A stretch of 10,852 nucleotides of DNA from an uncultured Bacillaceae bacterium (lineage in GTDB: Bacteria; Bacillota; Bacilli; Bacillales; Cytobacillaceae): assembly GCA_937995745.1 (NCBI GenBank), contig CALKIU010000121.1:1-10852 (forward strand), given 5' to 3'. Under the pieces are notes generated by a model. The model was not told where the DNA came from. It searched no databases and saw nothing but the letters and a program-made list of their open reading frames with translations. The position numbers and the translations under genes are program-made. Position 1 is the first letter of the stretch; every line of letters starts with the position of its first letter. This document shows positions 1 through 5,635 of this stretch, in pieces.

Positions 1-42
1 GGCCGGTTTTCCTATATCAAGAACCGTGATTGTGCGGGTTTC

Positions 43-83
43 AAATAGAAAAAGCCAACCGGAAAGCCCATGCGGCTTTCCGG
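43..83 (-). terminator. candidate rho-independent terminator downstream of the DJ-1/PfpI gene
   Basis: Seen: a perfect 10-bp stem (59-68 with 74-83, arm CCGGAAAGCC) around a 5-nt loop. On the minus strand it is followed, after five bases, by the interrupted U tract TTTTTCTATTT. It lies about 125 nt past the stop of the 207-716 gene. The distance and the broken U tract keep confidence moderate. Confidence 0.5.
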
Positions 84-206
84 ACGGTCCCGTTGATTTG
101 CGGTATGCTGCGAACAGTTGCTCACTAATCTATCCCATGAATTTGCTTAAACCGCGGCAGAAGAGTGCAAGCGATCAAACGCTGGCAGGTGAAGGTTTTT
201 CAATCA

Positions 207-716
207 TCAGTCCAATTTGGCGAGAATTTCACGGATGAATGCAGGTTCATCGCTCGGTGTCCGTGACGTAATAATGTTCCGGCTCACGACCACTTTTCTG
301 TCATAGTATTTGGCGCCGGCCAGTTTGACATCATCGCGGATTCCGGGATAACAAGTGGCTTCTCTCCCTCTCAGGATATCCGCGCTGATCATGACTTGCG
401 GTCCGTGGCAAATTCCGGCTATTACTTTGCCTTGTTGATTCATTTCTTTTACAAAGCGGATGATATCGTCATTAAGACGCAATTTTTCCGGAGCGCTGCC
501 CCCTGGAATGACAACGGCGTCAAAATCGTCCGCTTTGGCTTCGGAAGCCCCCAGGTCAGCCGTGTATGTAACGGTTCTCTTTTTGCCGACGCATCTTGCC
601 CCTTTTTCAAGGCCGATAATGACGGTTTCATGGCCGGCTTTTTTAATCACCTCATAAGGATTCTTCATTTCAGAATCTTCAAATCCGTCTGCAAGCAGAA
701 ATGCTACTTTTGCCAA
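207..716 (-). CDS. DJ-1/PfpI family protein (class I glutamine amidotransferase-like fold)
   Basis: A cytoplasmic protein of about 169 residues that matches the DJ-1/ThiJ/PfpI superfamily over its whole length; Bacillus YraA/YfkM-type members are about 172 residues. Numbering below is from the TTG start. The acidic residue partner lies in GFEDSE (Glu13), and the nucleophile elbow AGICHGPQ holds Cys103 followed by His104. The motif VVIPGGSAPE (near 68-77) is also typical. Family members are described as stress-linked proteases, chaperones or glyoxalase/deglycase-like enzymes, and sequence alone does not choose between them. An in-frame ATG at 722 is only 2 nt from the AAGGAGG site (725-731). 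The TTG at 716 is 8 nt from it and gives the family-like N-terminus MAKVAFLLADGFEDSE, so I prefer TTG. The gene appears monocistronic. Confidence 0.9.
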   Translation of the reverse strand: MAKVAFLLADGFEDSEMKNPYEVIKKAGHETVIIGLEKGARCVGKKRTVTYTADLGASEAKADDFDAVVIPGGSAPEKLRLNDDIIRFVKEMNQQGKVIAGICHGPQVMISADILRGREATCYPGIRDDVKLAGAKYYDRKVVVSRNIITSRTPSDEPAFIREILAKLD

Positions 717-752
717 TTGCATTTCCTCCTTATGCTAATTAATTCCAAAACC

Positions 753-781
753 ACTATAGTACAATATCCGGTAAATAGCAA
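753..781 (-). promoter_or_regulatory. sigma-A promoter of the DJ-1/PfpI gene
   Basis: On the minus strand, TTGCTA (781-776) and TATAGT (758-753) are 17 bp apart, which puts the start near 747, about 16 nt before the Shine-Dalgarno. No operator was recognised. Confidence 0.55.
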
Positions 782-1094
782 AACATGTGCTTTTTTGGCC
801 GGGATGCGTTCCTTTAAAGTGAACATTTTTCGGCCGGCACAAACTTTGAACATACGATTTAGACGCCTGAAGAAAAGGACCCCGCTTGTCTATATTCTGG
901 ATGTCCTGTCCTGTTTGGAATGTGCAAAAGAAACGATTCGGCTTAGTCGCTGAATGCGCCAAAAACAACGGATGGAAAAGCGGTTTTATGGAATTTTGTT
1001 GGTTTTGAAAAAAAGGGCTGCCGAAATGTTTGGTTTTTATGCAAAAAATGTCGATGAACAAACCGCGCGCAACCATGAATGAAAATCCTTTTTC
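782..1094. other. intergenic stretch without a recognisable gene
   Basis: About 310 bp lie between the DJ-1 promoter and the cstA-ybdD terminator. Open frames of 113 and 185 residues touch this stretch, but neither has a Shine-Dalgarno or protein-like composition. I see no RNA gene, riboswitch core or long repeat in it. Confidence 0.5.
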
Positions 1095-1134
1095 AGAGAA
1101 AAAAAGAGCAGGAACCTGATGGACAGGTTCCCGC
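1095..1134 (-). terminator. rho-independent terminator of the cstA-ybdD operon
   Basis: Stem 1108-1118 pairs with 1124-1134 (10 of 11 pairs, one A/C mismatch) around a 5-nt loop. On the minus strand it is followed by TC and then a run of seven U (1105-1099). It lies about 50 nt past the ybdD stop. Confidence 0.85.
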
Positions 1135-1184
1135 TTTTCCGTATCGGGGTATGGGGAAACCGTTCACGGCGGAATCTCATCTTC

Positions 1185-1385
1185 TTAACAGCATCTGGTC
1201 ACTTTTCCGCCTTTGGCGTTGTAGCGGTCGTCAAGAGCTTGTTGGTAAAATTCTTTTCTTGACTTTATCGGTTCGCCGGGGTGGCGGGTTTTCATATGTT
1301 CCACGTACGTTTCATAGCAAGGCATGCCCACCAGCAGGCTGAAAAACTGTTTTCGGTAGCTGAGAATTTTCTTGATTCGGTTCAT
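1185..1385 (-). CDS. ybdD: YbdD/YjiX family small protein, partner of CstA-type transporter
   Basis: A 66-residue protein of the YbdD/YjiX (DUF466) family, which is almost always encoded directly after a CstA/BtsT-type transporter. Visible family signatures are VGMPCYETYVEHM (19-31), RHPGEP (34-39), a basic DDRY-x-AKGG segment and the terminal Cys-Cys (codons TGC TGT, then TAA). In some bacteria a selenocysteine replaces one of these cysteines; here both are ordinary Cys codons. The molecular role is not settled; an accessory role in transporter function or stability is the usual assumption. The ATG lies 3 nt after the cstA stop, and its Shine-Dalgarno (CGGAGG, 8-nt spacing) overlaps the last cstA codons, so the two are translated as a coupled pair. 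Confidence 0.93.
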   Translation of the reverse strand: MNRIKKILSYRKQFFSLLVGMPCYETYVEHMKTRHPGEPIKSRKEFYQQALDDRYNAKGGKVTRCC

Positions 1386-1388
1386 GTG

Positions 1389-3458
1389 TTACGCCTCCGT
1401 ATGAACAGGATTTCTCGGGATATACGGTGTTTCGTGAAGTTCCAGCTTTTGTTTTCTCAAGGCTTTAATCCAAATCCGGATCCCGGAAATAAGGACGAGG
1501 ATGACGACGGCCATAAAGATGGCGCAGAGCGTTGCGTTGACATAATCATTGAAGATGATTTGCTGCATTTCTGCCATATTTTGTGCGGGCGCCAAAACTT
1601 CTCCGTTGTTGTAAGATTCGCGGAACTTGGCCGCGTGGGACAGGAATCCGACGGCCGGGTCGGAATGGAAGATTTTTTGCCAGCCGGCGGTCAGAGTGAC
1701 GCTGAGCAGCCAGGCTGTCGGGACAAGCGTAATCCAAGTGTATTTGATTTTGCCCATTTTAAAGAGAATCGTTGTGCCGAAAATCAAGGCGATGCCGGCG
1801 AGCATTTGGTTCGAGATGCCGAACAGCGGCCACAATGTATTGATTCCGCCGAGCGGGTCGACAACTCCTTGATAAAGGAAATATCCCCAAGCGGACACAC
1901 TCAACAACGTGGCGATGATGTTCGGCAGCCAGGCTTCCGTGTTGGCGAACGGTTTGTAGGCCGTTCCGATCACTTCCTGAATCATGAAGCGGCAAACCCG
2001 CGTTCCCGCGTCGATGGTCGTCAAGATAAACAAGGCTTCAAAAAGGATGGCGAAGTGATACCAGAAAGCCATCATCGCTTCTCCGCCGATCACATCGGAG
2101 AATATCTTGGCCATGCCGATGGCAAATGTCGGTGCTCCCCCGGTCCGCGACAAAATCGTTTCTTCTTCAATGTCCTCGCTCAATTCCGTCAGCATCTCCG
2201 GTGTAAGGGTGAATCCCCATTCGGAGATCGTTGCGGCAGCGGTTGTGACATCGGTGCCGATGACAGCGGCCGGACTGTTGATGGCAAAATAGACGCCCGG
2301 TGTCAGGACACAAGCGGCGATCATCGCCATGACTGCGACAAAGGATTCCGTCAACATGGCGGCGTAGCCAATCGGCCGGGCGTGGGATTCCCGTTCAATC
2401 ATTTTCGGTGTCGTTCCCGAGGAAATCAGGGCATGGAATCCGGAAACGGCGCCGCAGGCAATGGTGATAAACAGGAAGGGAAACAGATTCCCCGAAAAGA
2501 CGGGTCCGGTACCGTCGATGAATTTTGTGACGGCGGGCATTTCAAGCATCGGCATGGTGATAAAAATGCCAATGGCCAAGGCGGCGATTGTGCCGATTTT
2601 TAAAAAAGTGCTCAAATAATCGCGGGGCGCAAGCAAGAACCATACGGGCAGCACAGCGGCAACAAAACCGTAGATGATGAGCAAGATGGCGATCGTTTCC
2701 CCGCTCAGGTTGAAAATCTCCGACAGTTCCGGATGCCGGGCGACATATCTGCCGGCAATCAAGGAAAGGATTAATAAAATAACTCCGATGGCCGTTCCTT
2801 CGCCGATCCGTCCGGGGCGGATAAAGCGCATGTAGATGCCCATCAGGATGGCAATCGGAATGGTGGCGGCAACCGTGAACATTCCCCACGGGCTTCCGAC
2901 GAGAGCTTTTACCACAACCAATGCGAGAACGGCGAGCAAGATGACCATAATGCCGAGAATGCCGATCATGGCAATGACTCCCGTGACCTTCCCCATCTCT
3001 TCTTTGATCATTTCCCCGAGGGATTTTCCGTTGCGCCGCATGGAAGCGAAGAGAATGATAAAGTCCTGAACCGCCCCGGCCAGGACGACGCCGACGACGA
3101 TCCACAAGGTGCCGGGCAAATAGCCCATTTGGGCGGCGAGAATCGGTCCGACGAGCGGTCCGGCTCCGGCGATGGCCGCAAAGTGGTGGCCGAACAGCAC
3201 GACTTTGTTAGTCGGCACATAGTCTTTCCCGTCGTTATGTACTTCGGCGGGAGTTTTGCGGTTGTCGTCCAGTCCGAGGGCCTTTCGGGCGATGAATTTG
3301 CTGTAAAAACGGTAGCCGATGGCATAGATGCACAGCGCAGCCGTGATGAGCCAAATCGAGTTGATCGACTCGCCCCTGTTTAAAGCGATAATCCCAAAAG
3401 CGAACGCACCCAAAGCGGAAATGAGCCCCCAGATGATGATGGACTTTAAAACTCTCAA
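1389..3458 (-). CDS. cstA: carbon starvation protein CstA, pyruvate/peptide transporter family
   Basis: A multi-spanning inner-membrane transporter of 689 residues from the preferred start; E. coli CstA has about 701. Recognisable family blocks in order are GAFAFGIIALNRGE near the N-terminus, HNDGKDYVPT (about 74-83), FGHHFAAIAGAGPLVGP (about 89-105), LAPRDYLSTFLKIGT, the CGAVSGFHALISSGTTPKM region, FWYHFAILFEALFILT, and GVVDPLGGINTLWPLFGI near the C-terminus. E. coli CstA and its paralogue BtsT are linked to uptake of pyruvate and peptides under carbon limitation; the exact substrate here is inferred. The open frame extends to a TTG at 3503, but that codon abuts the promoter -10 box. The TTG at 3458 has an AGGTG site with 8-nt spacing and aligns with the E. 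coli N-terminus. ybdD follows 3 nt downstream. Confidence 0.96.
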   Translation of the reverse strand: MRVLKSIIIWGLISALGAFAFGIIALNRGESINSIWLITAALCIYAIGYRFYSKFIARKALGLDDNRKTPAEVHNDGKDYVPTNKVVLFGHHFAAIAGAGPLVGPILAAQMGYLPGTLWIVVGVVLAGAVQDFIILFASMRRNGKSLGEMIKEEMGKVTGVIAMIGILGIMVILLAVLALVVVKALVGSPWGMFTVAATIPIAILMGIYMRFIRPGRIGEGTAIGVILLILSLIAGRYVARHPELSEIFNLSGETIAILLIIYGFVAAVLPVWFLLAPRDYLSTFLKIGTIAALAIGIFITMPMLEMPAVTKFIDGTGPVFSGNLFPFLFITIACGAVSGFHALISSGTTPKMIERESHARPIGYAAMLTESFVAVMAMIAACVLTPGVYFAINSPAAVIGTDVTTAAATISEWGFTLTPEMLTELSEDIEEETILSRTGGAPTFAIGMAKIFSDVIGGEAMMAFWYHFAILFEALFILTTIDAGTRVCRFMIQEVIGTAYKPFANTEAWLPNIIATLLSVSAWGYFLYQGVVDPLGGINTLWPLFGISNQMLAGIALIFGTTILFKMGKIKYTWITLVPTAWLLSVTLTAGWQKIFHSDPAVGFLSHAAKFRESYNNGEVLAPAQNMAEMQQIIFNDYVNATLCAIFMAVVILVLISGIRIWIKALRKQKLELHETPYIPRNPVHTEA

Positions 3459-3503
3459 TCTTTTTTCACCTGCCGTGTAGAATGATAAGGTAATATTTTC
3501 CAA

Positions 3504-3533
3504 ATTATACCATTAGTAAAAATATAAGATCAA
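3504..3533 (-). promoter_or_regulatory. sigma-A promoter of cstA-ybdD with extended -10
   Basis: On the minus strand, TTGATC (3533-3528) lies 18 bp from a perfect TATAAT (3509-3504), which is preceded by TGG (extended -10). The start is predicted near 3497, giving a leader of about 39 nt to the TTG at 3458. CcpA control would be expected for a carbon-starvation gene, but I found no clear cre site here. Confidence 0.75.
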
Positions 3534-3560
3534 CGTCCAGCTTATGAGTGCACATAATGA

Positions 3561-3605
3561 GTGCCTGGCACCGCGGGACATCCGGCGTCCCGCGGTGCCA
3601 GGCAC
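3561..3605. repeat. REP-like long perfect palindrome
   Basis: The 19-bp arm GTGCCTGGCACCGCGGGAC (3561-3579) is exactly complementary to 3587-3605 across a 7-nt spacer. Each arm has its own dyad, GTGCC-T-GGCAC plus CCGCGG, so several cruciform shapes are possible. The right flank CTGTCTC and the GTGCCTGGCAC core resemble short dispersed palindromes that I recall between genes in Bacillus-group genomes; that is from memory and unverified. Neither side has a U tract close enough for a normal terminator. It lies between the 3680-4552 terminator and the cstA promoter. Confidence 0.75.
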
Positions 3606-3624
3606 CTGTCTCTTCCCGGGGCAC

Positions 3625-3650
3625 AAAAAATGCGCGAGCGGGTTCGCGCA
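3625..3650 (-). terminator. rho-independent terminator of the 290-residue protein gene
   Basis: The perfect stem TGCGCGA (3631-3637) with TCGCGCA (3644-3650) has a 6-nt loop and is followed directly by six U on the minus strand (3630-3625). It starts 30 nt past the stop at 3680. Confidence 0.88.
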
Positions 3651-3679
3651 GTCAGTCTTTTATGAAGTATTTTTTTCGG

Positions 3680-4552
3680 TCAGTTCAACACGGACTCTTT
3701 ATGCAGCGTCAAGGCGCCGTTCGGTTCGGGAATTTCCTCCCTCAAAATCTGATTCATTTTGCAAAAATGTTCAAAAAATTCTTTCGCCAGGGCCCGTTCA
3801 TGGGGATCTGTCTTCAAAGAGACGAGGTCGCGGAGAATCTGCGCCATCCACAAATTATCAAAATATCGGGTTTTTCCCGAATTCCATGCGATTTTGTCCG
3901 GCTGTTTGTCACTGGAGTAATACGTCCAAAAAAGAAGCTTTTCCGATTCTTCTTTTGTGAGTTGCAGCCTGTATTTAGAATGGGCGGGAATGTAACCATC
4001 TTCACAATGTTTGCCGACGAATTCTTCTTTTACCATATAAACACCGATGATGCGTCTTTCTTTTTCAGGCTCTTTGGCGCCTCTCACAGTCAAAAGGCAG
4101 GCGCTGTTCGGCTGCAATCGGCTCAATTTTCTCGGAGCCCCTTTATTCTTGCCGCTTTTTATGACACCGGCAAAAATCTGCCAATCTGTGAAAATTGTAT
4201 TTTCTTCTTCTTCATCGCACCAAAAAACCACTTGTGATTGGGGATGGATTTTGCGGTTGTTGAGAAGCTTCTTATGTTCCGTATGAAGCTGGTCTTTCTC
4301 CCGCTGCCGCTGAATTTCTTCTTCCGATTCCAGTTTTCTCTGTTCTTCTTCGATTTCTTTCTTCTGCAAAATGTTGGCGATGAATCCGGCCGCTTGTTCA
4401 TCATGAAGCGTCAAATATTTCCCGAACGCATCGGGGTAGACAAACTTTTTCCTCTCTTCTCCGAAAGCTACTTCCACGGACGATTCGTTCACTTGGACGA
4501 CATGCCCCTCGCCAAATTTCCAATGCGTAACTTTTTTGTTGACAAAATTCAA
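3680..4552 (-). CDS. uncharacterised protein: N-terminal small beta domain, coiled coil, C-terminal domain
   Basis: I do not recognise a named family. Three parts are visible in the 290 residues. Residues 1-45 form a compact beta-type segment (KVTHWKFGEGHVVQV, then VEVAFGEERKKFVYPDAF), like the small Tudor/SH3-like modules found at the ends of nucleic-acid enzymes and of many Firmicute hypotheticals. Residues 60-98 are rich in Glu, Lys and Gln and predict a coiled coil. Residues 105-225 run from SQVVFWCDEEEEN through LQPNSACLLTVRG and RRIIGVYMVKEEFVG and loosely recall a PUA-like (EVE/ASCH) barrel; that is inference. There is no signal peptide or membrane segment, so it is probably cytoplasmic. 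The TTG start is well supported: AAGGAGG (4567-4561) lies 8 nt upstream. It has its own promoter, a long structured leader and a strong terminator. Confidence 0.85.
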   Translation of the reverse strand: MNFVNKKVTHWKFGEGHVVQVNESSVEVAFGEERKKFVYPDAFGKYLTLHDEQAAGFIANILQKKEIEEEQRKLESEEEIQRQREKDQLHTEHKKLLNNRKIHPQSQVVFWCDEEEENTIFTDWQIFAGVIKSGKNKGAPRKLSRLQPNSACLLTVRGAKEPEKERRIIGVYMVKEEFVGKHCEDGYIPAHSKYRLQLTKEESEKLLFWTYYSSDKQPDKIAWNSGKTRYFDNLWMAQILRDLVSLKTDPHERALAKEFFEHFCKMNQILREEIPEPNGALTLHKESVLN

Positions 4553-4624
4553 TTACCGGTCCTCCTTAAAATCGTAAACGCTGTCGCACTGAAATGCTTG
4601 CCTTTCAGTTAACAGCTTTTTCAT
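4553..4624 (-). CDS. possible 23-codon leader ORF abutting the 290-residue gene
   Basis: ATG (4624-4622) opens a 23-codon frame beginning MKKLLTERQAFQCDSVYDF. It ends with TAA (4555-4553) directly against the TTG start at 4552. The abutting stop and start would allow translational coupling, and the Shine-Dalgarno of the main gene lies inside this frame. Its own ribosome site is weak (a purine-rich AGAAG about 7 nt upstream), and so short a frame can occur by chance. Confidence 0.2.
   Translation of the reverse strand: MKKLLTERQAFQCDSVYDFKEDR
4580..4616 (-). promoter_or_regulatory. stem-loop in the leader just upstream of the Shine-Dalgarno
   Basis: Two stacked stems: 4580-4584 pairs with 4612-4616 (GCTGT/ACAGC), and 4589-4594 pairs with 4603-4608 (CTGAAA/TTTCAG). 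They end about 13 nt before the AAGGAGG of the 290-residue gene, so the structure could influence ribosome access. It matches no riboswitch I know. A smaller hairpin, 4636-4641 with 4648-4653, lies further upstream. Confidence 0.4.
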
Positions 4625-4677
4625 AGATTTTCTTCTTTCCGGCGGAACGGAAAATGCCCCCAACCTCGATGACATAT

Positions 4678-4737
4678 AAAAAACCGTATTTATTATTCAT
4701 GCTCCGGAAAGGCGATCCCGGCTGAATAATAAATACG
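4678..4737 (-). terminator. 15-bp inverted repeat followed by U tract: attenuator or early terminator in leader
   Basis: CGTATTTATTATTCA (4685-4699) is perfectly complementary to 4723-4737 across a 23-nt loop. Read on the minus strand, the stem is followed by G and then six U (4683-4678). It sits about 16 nt after the predicted transcript start of the 290-residue gene and some 125 nt before the coding start. It could therefore be a conditional terminator in the leader, a terminator releasing a short RNA of about 75 nt, or a DNA operator. Confidence 0.55.
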
Positions 4738-4759
4738 ATCCGTCGCTGCTTCTGGAAAT

Positions 4760-4788
4760 ATTTTACCATATAAAGAGAAAAAATACAA
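4760..4788 (-). promoter_or_regulatory. sigma-A promoter of the 290-residue protein gene
   Basis: On the minus strand, TTGTAT (4788-4783) lies 17 bp from TAAAAT (4765-4760), preceded by TGG (extended -10). The start is predicted near 4753, giving a 200-nt leader. It is divergent from, and only 8 bp away from, the plus-strand promoter at 4797. Confidence 0.6.
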
Positions 4789-4796
4789 TTTTTTCA

Positions 4797-4825
4797 TTGA
4801 CGCCAAAAAAATGGTAGTGTAAAAT
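4797..4825 (+). promoter_or_regulatory. consensus-like sigma-A promoter reading into a gene-less region
   Basis: TTGACG (4797-4802) is separated by 17 bp from TAAAAT (4820-4825), and the start is predicted near 4832. This is as good a match as any promoter in the window, yet the 400 bp downstream holds no convincing coding sequence. Confidence 0.6.
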
Positions 4826-4849
4826 AATAATTTTATTAATAAAATGATT
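4826..4849. promoter_or_regulatory. palindrome at the predicted transcript start: candidate operator
   Basis: ATTTTATTAATAAAAT (4830-4845) is a perfect 16-bp palindrome. Beyond one mismatched pair, three further matching pairs extend it to 4826-4849. It covers the predicted start of the plus-strand promoter, where a repressor would block transcription. It does not match the PerR, Fur or Rex consensus as I know them, so no regulator is assigned. A and T richness makes a chance palindrome easier. Confidence 0.4.
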
Positions 4850-5265
4850 GAAACTTGCTGGCAAAGCGGTTTTCATGGCTGGAAGAAAAGAGTTTCCCGG
4901 ACGCCGCAGAGTCCGCCCGCCGCCCCGACTGACTAAAACAGCCCCATCCCTGGCGGACGGCGGTGAACTTTGCCAAAGCAGCCCCGGGATTTTTATCCAG
5001 GAACCTCAAGGCGTTGAGGGCCCTTTTTTGCCAAATTTCCGCGGTCGAGACGCGCCGGAGCCCAAACCTGCGGCGCACCTTTCAAGAGTGCTGGCCCCGT
5101 TCCTTCACCCGGCCAAAAAACACCGCGCAAACAAAAATTTTTCCGCATTACCCCCACTCCCAAAGCGTATCAGCATAACGGCAAAAGCCCCCGAAAAACC
5201 CTAAAGACAGCGGCCTTCCGCGCCGGAGCCCCCGCGCCCCTCATCCAGATATTTAAAAAAAGATG
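4850..5265. other. G+C-rich intergenic tract without a supported gene; possible non-coding RNA
   Basis: The plus strand here is visibly C-rich and proline-codon-rich in frame, unlike its neighbours. Frames at 4848-5204 (plus) and 4836-5078 (minus) lack a Shine-Dalgarno and look like low-complexity translation. A weak terminator-like hairpin, CCTCAA (5004-5009) with TTGAGG (5014-5019) then GCCC and six T (5024-5029), could end a transcript of about 200 nt begun at the 4797 promoter. I recognise no known RNA family. Confidence 0.35.
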
Positions 5266-5294
5266 TTGCCGGCGGCGGATGGACGTGCTACAAT
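5266..5294 (+). promoter_or_regulatory. sigma-A promoter of nrdDG
   Basis: TTGCCG (5266-5271) and TACAAT (5289-5294) are 17 bp apart, with TGC directly before the -10 (extended -10). The start is predicted near 5301. The -10 box lies inside the first NrdR box. Confidence 0.75.
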
Positions 5295-5303
5295 ATATAG
5301 TGA
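5288..5303 (+). promoter_or_regulatory. NrdR box 1 (overlaps the -10)
   Basis: The core ACAATATATAGTG (5290-5302) matches the known NrdR consensus acaCwAtATaTwGtgt at every core position. NrdR is the zinc-finger/ATP-cone repressor of bacterial ribonucleotide reductase genes; binding here would cover the -10. Confidence 0.8.
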
Positions 5304-5319
5304 CAAAGGAAATAAATGA

Positions 5320-5335
5320 CCACAACATATTGTGT
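5320..5335 (+). promoter_or_regulatory. NrdR box 2
   Basis: CCACAACATATTGTGT agrees with the NrdR consensus at 14 of 16 positions. It lies exactly 32 bp downstream of box 1, the roughly three-helical-turn spacing typical of paired NrdR boxes, and just after the predicted transcript start. Confidence 0.78.
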
Positions 5336-5339
5336 TTTT

Positions 5340-5520
5340 GGTTGTGGCGAAGGGAATCCGGTGAAAATCCGGAGCTGCCCCCGCAACTGTAAGTGCGGAC
5401 GAACAAGCAATCCACTGTATTGATGGCTGCAAGGCGTCAATATGGGAAGGGCTTCAGTAGGAAGAAGCACGAGCCAGGAGACCTGCCATAACCGGAAAGT
5501 TTCCTTTCTTCGGGGTGCAA
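5340..5520 (+). ncRNA. cobalamin (B12) riboswitch upstream of nrdDG
   Basis: The conserved cobalamin aptamer elements are present in order: closing stem GGTTGT/ATAACC (5340-5345 with 5488-5493), the GGGAA...GGTGAAAATCC block (from about 5352), GCCCCCGCAACTGTAA (about 5377-5392), and the B12 box GAGCCAGGAGACCTGCC (5471-5487), followed by the CTTCGGGG loop segment. The class is known to bind adenosyl- or methylcobalamin and usually to turn expression off. With the downstream terminator it should lower nrdDG transcription when B12 is plentiful. Confidence 0.95.
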
Positions 5521-5600
5521 GAAGGCGGAACGTCAGGTGAAACCGGGATTAAACAGGCAGTTTTTGCCTGCTTGTCTGTCTGCCTCTATGAAAGATCACC

Positions 5601-5635
5601 GCCGTTCGTCCCGTGGATGAACGGCTTTTTATTTT
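5601..5635 (+). terminator. terminator of the cobalamin riboswitch expression platform
   Basis: GCCGTTCGTCC (5601-5611) pairs with GGATGAACGGC (5615-5625; 11 pairs, one G-U) around a 3-nt loop and is followed by TTTTTATTTT. It lies after the aptamer and before nrdD, as expected for a transcriptional OFF switch. A smaller hairpin CAGGCA/TGCCTG (5554-5570) between them may take part in the alternative fold. Confidence 0.88.

Noticed and set aside
396..953. 185-residue plus-strand frame
   Set aside because: Mostly antisense to the DJ-1 gene, then runs through intergenic DNA; no Shine-Dalgarno and no recognisable domain.
735..1076. 113-residue minus-strand frame
   Set aside because: Composition rich in Phe, Lys, Ser and Gln without motifs, no ribosome site, and it ends inside the DJ-1 promoter region.
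1281..2603. 440-residue open frame on the plus strand
   Set aside because: Antisense to cstA; its Asp/Gly/Arg/His-rich composition is the usual mirror of a hydrophobic membrane protein gene, and it has no ribosome site.
3561..3605. Terminator for a neighbouring gene
   Set aside because: A strong hairpin but no adjacent U tract on either strand, and the nearby gene already has a better terminator at 3625-3650.
3548..4237. 229-residue plus-strand frame
   Set aside because: Starts in the palindrome and terminator region and is antisense to the well-supported 290-residue gene.
4826..4849. PerR, Fur or Rex box assignment for the palindrome
   Set aside because: The sequence ATTTTATTAATAAAAT does not fit those consensus patterns closely enough; left as an unassigned operator candidate.
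4836..5204. Overlapping frames of 118 (plus) and 80 (minus) residues
   Set aside because: No ribosome sites, low-complexity proline- or arginine-rich translation typical of G+C-rich non-coding DNA. I kept the region as an unexplained tract rather than a gene.
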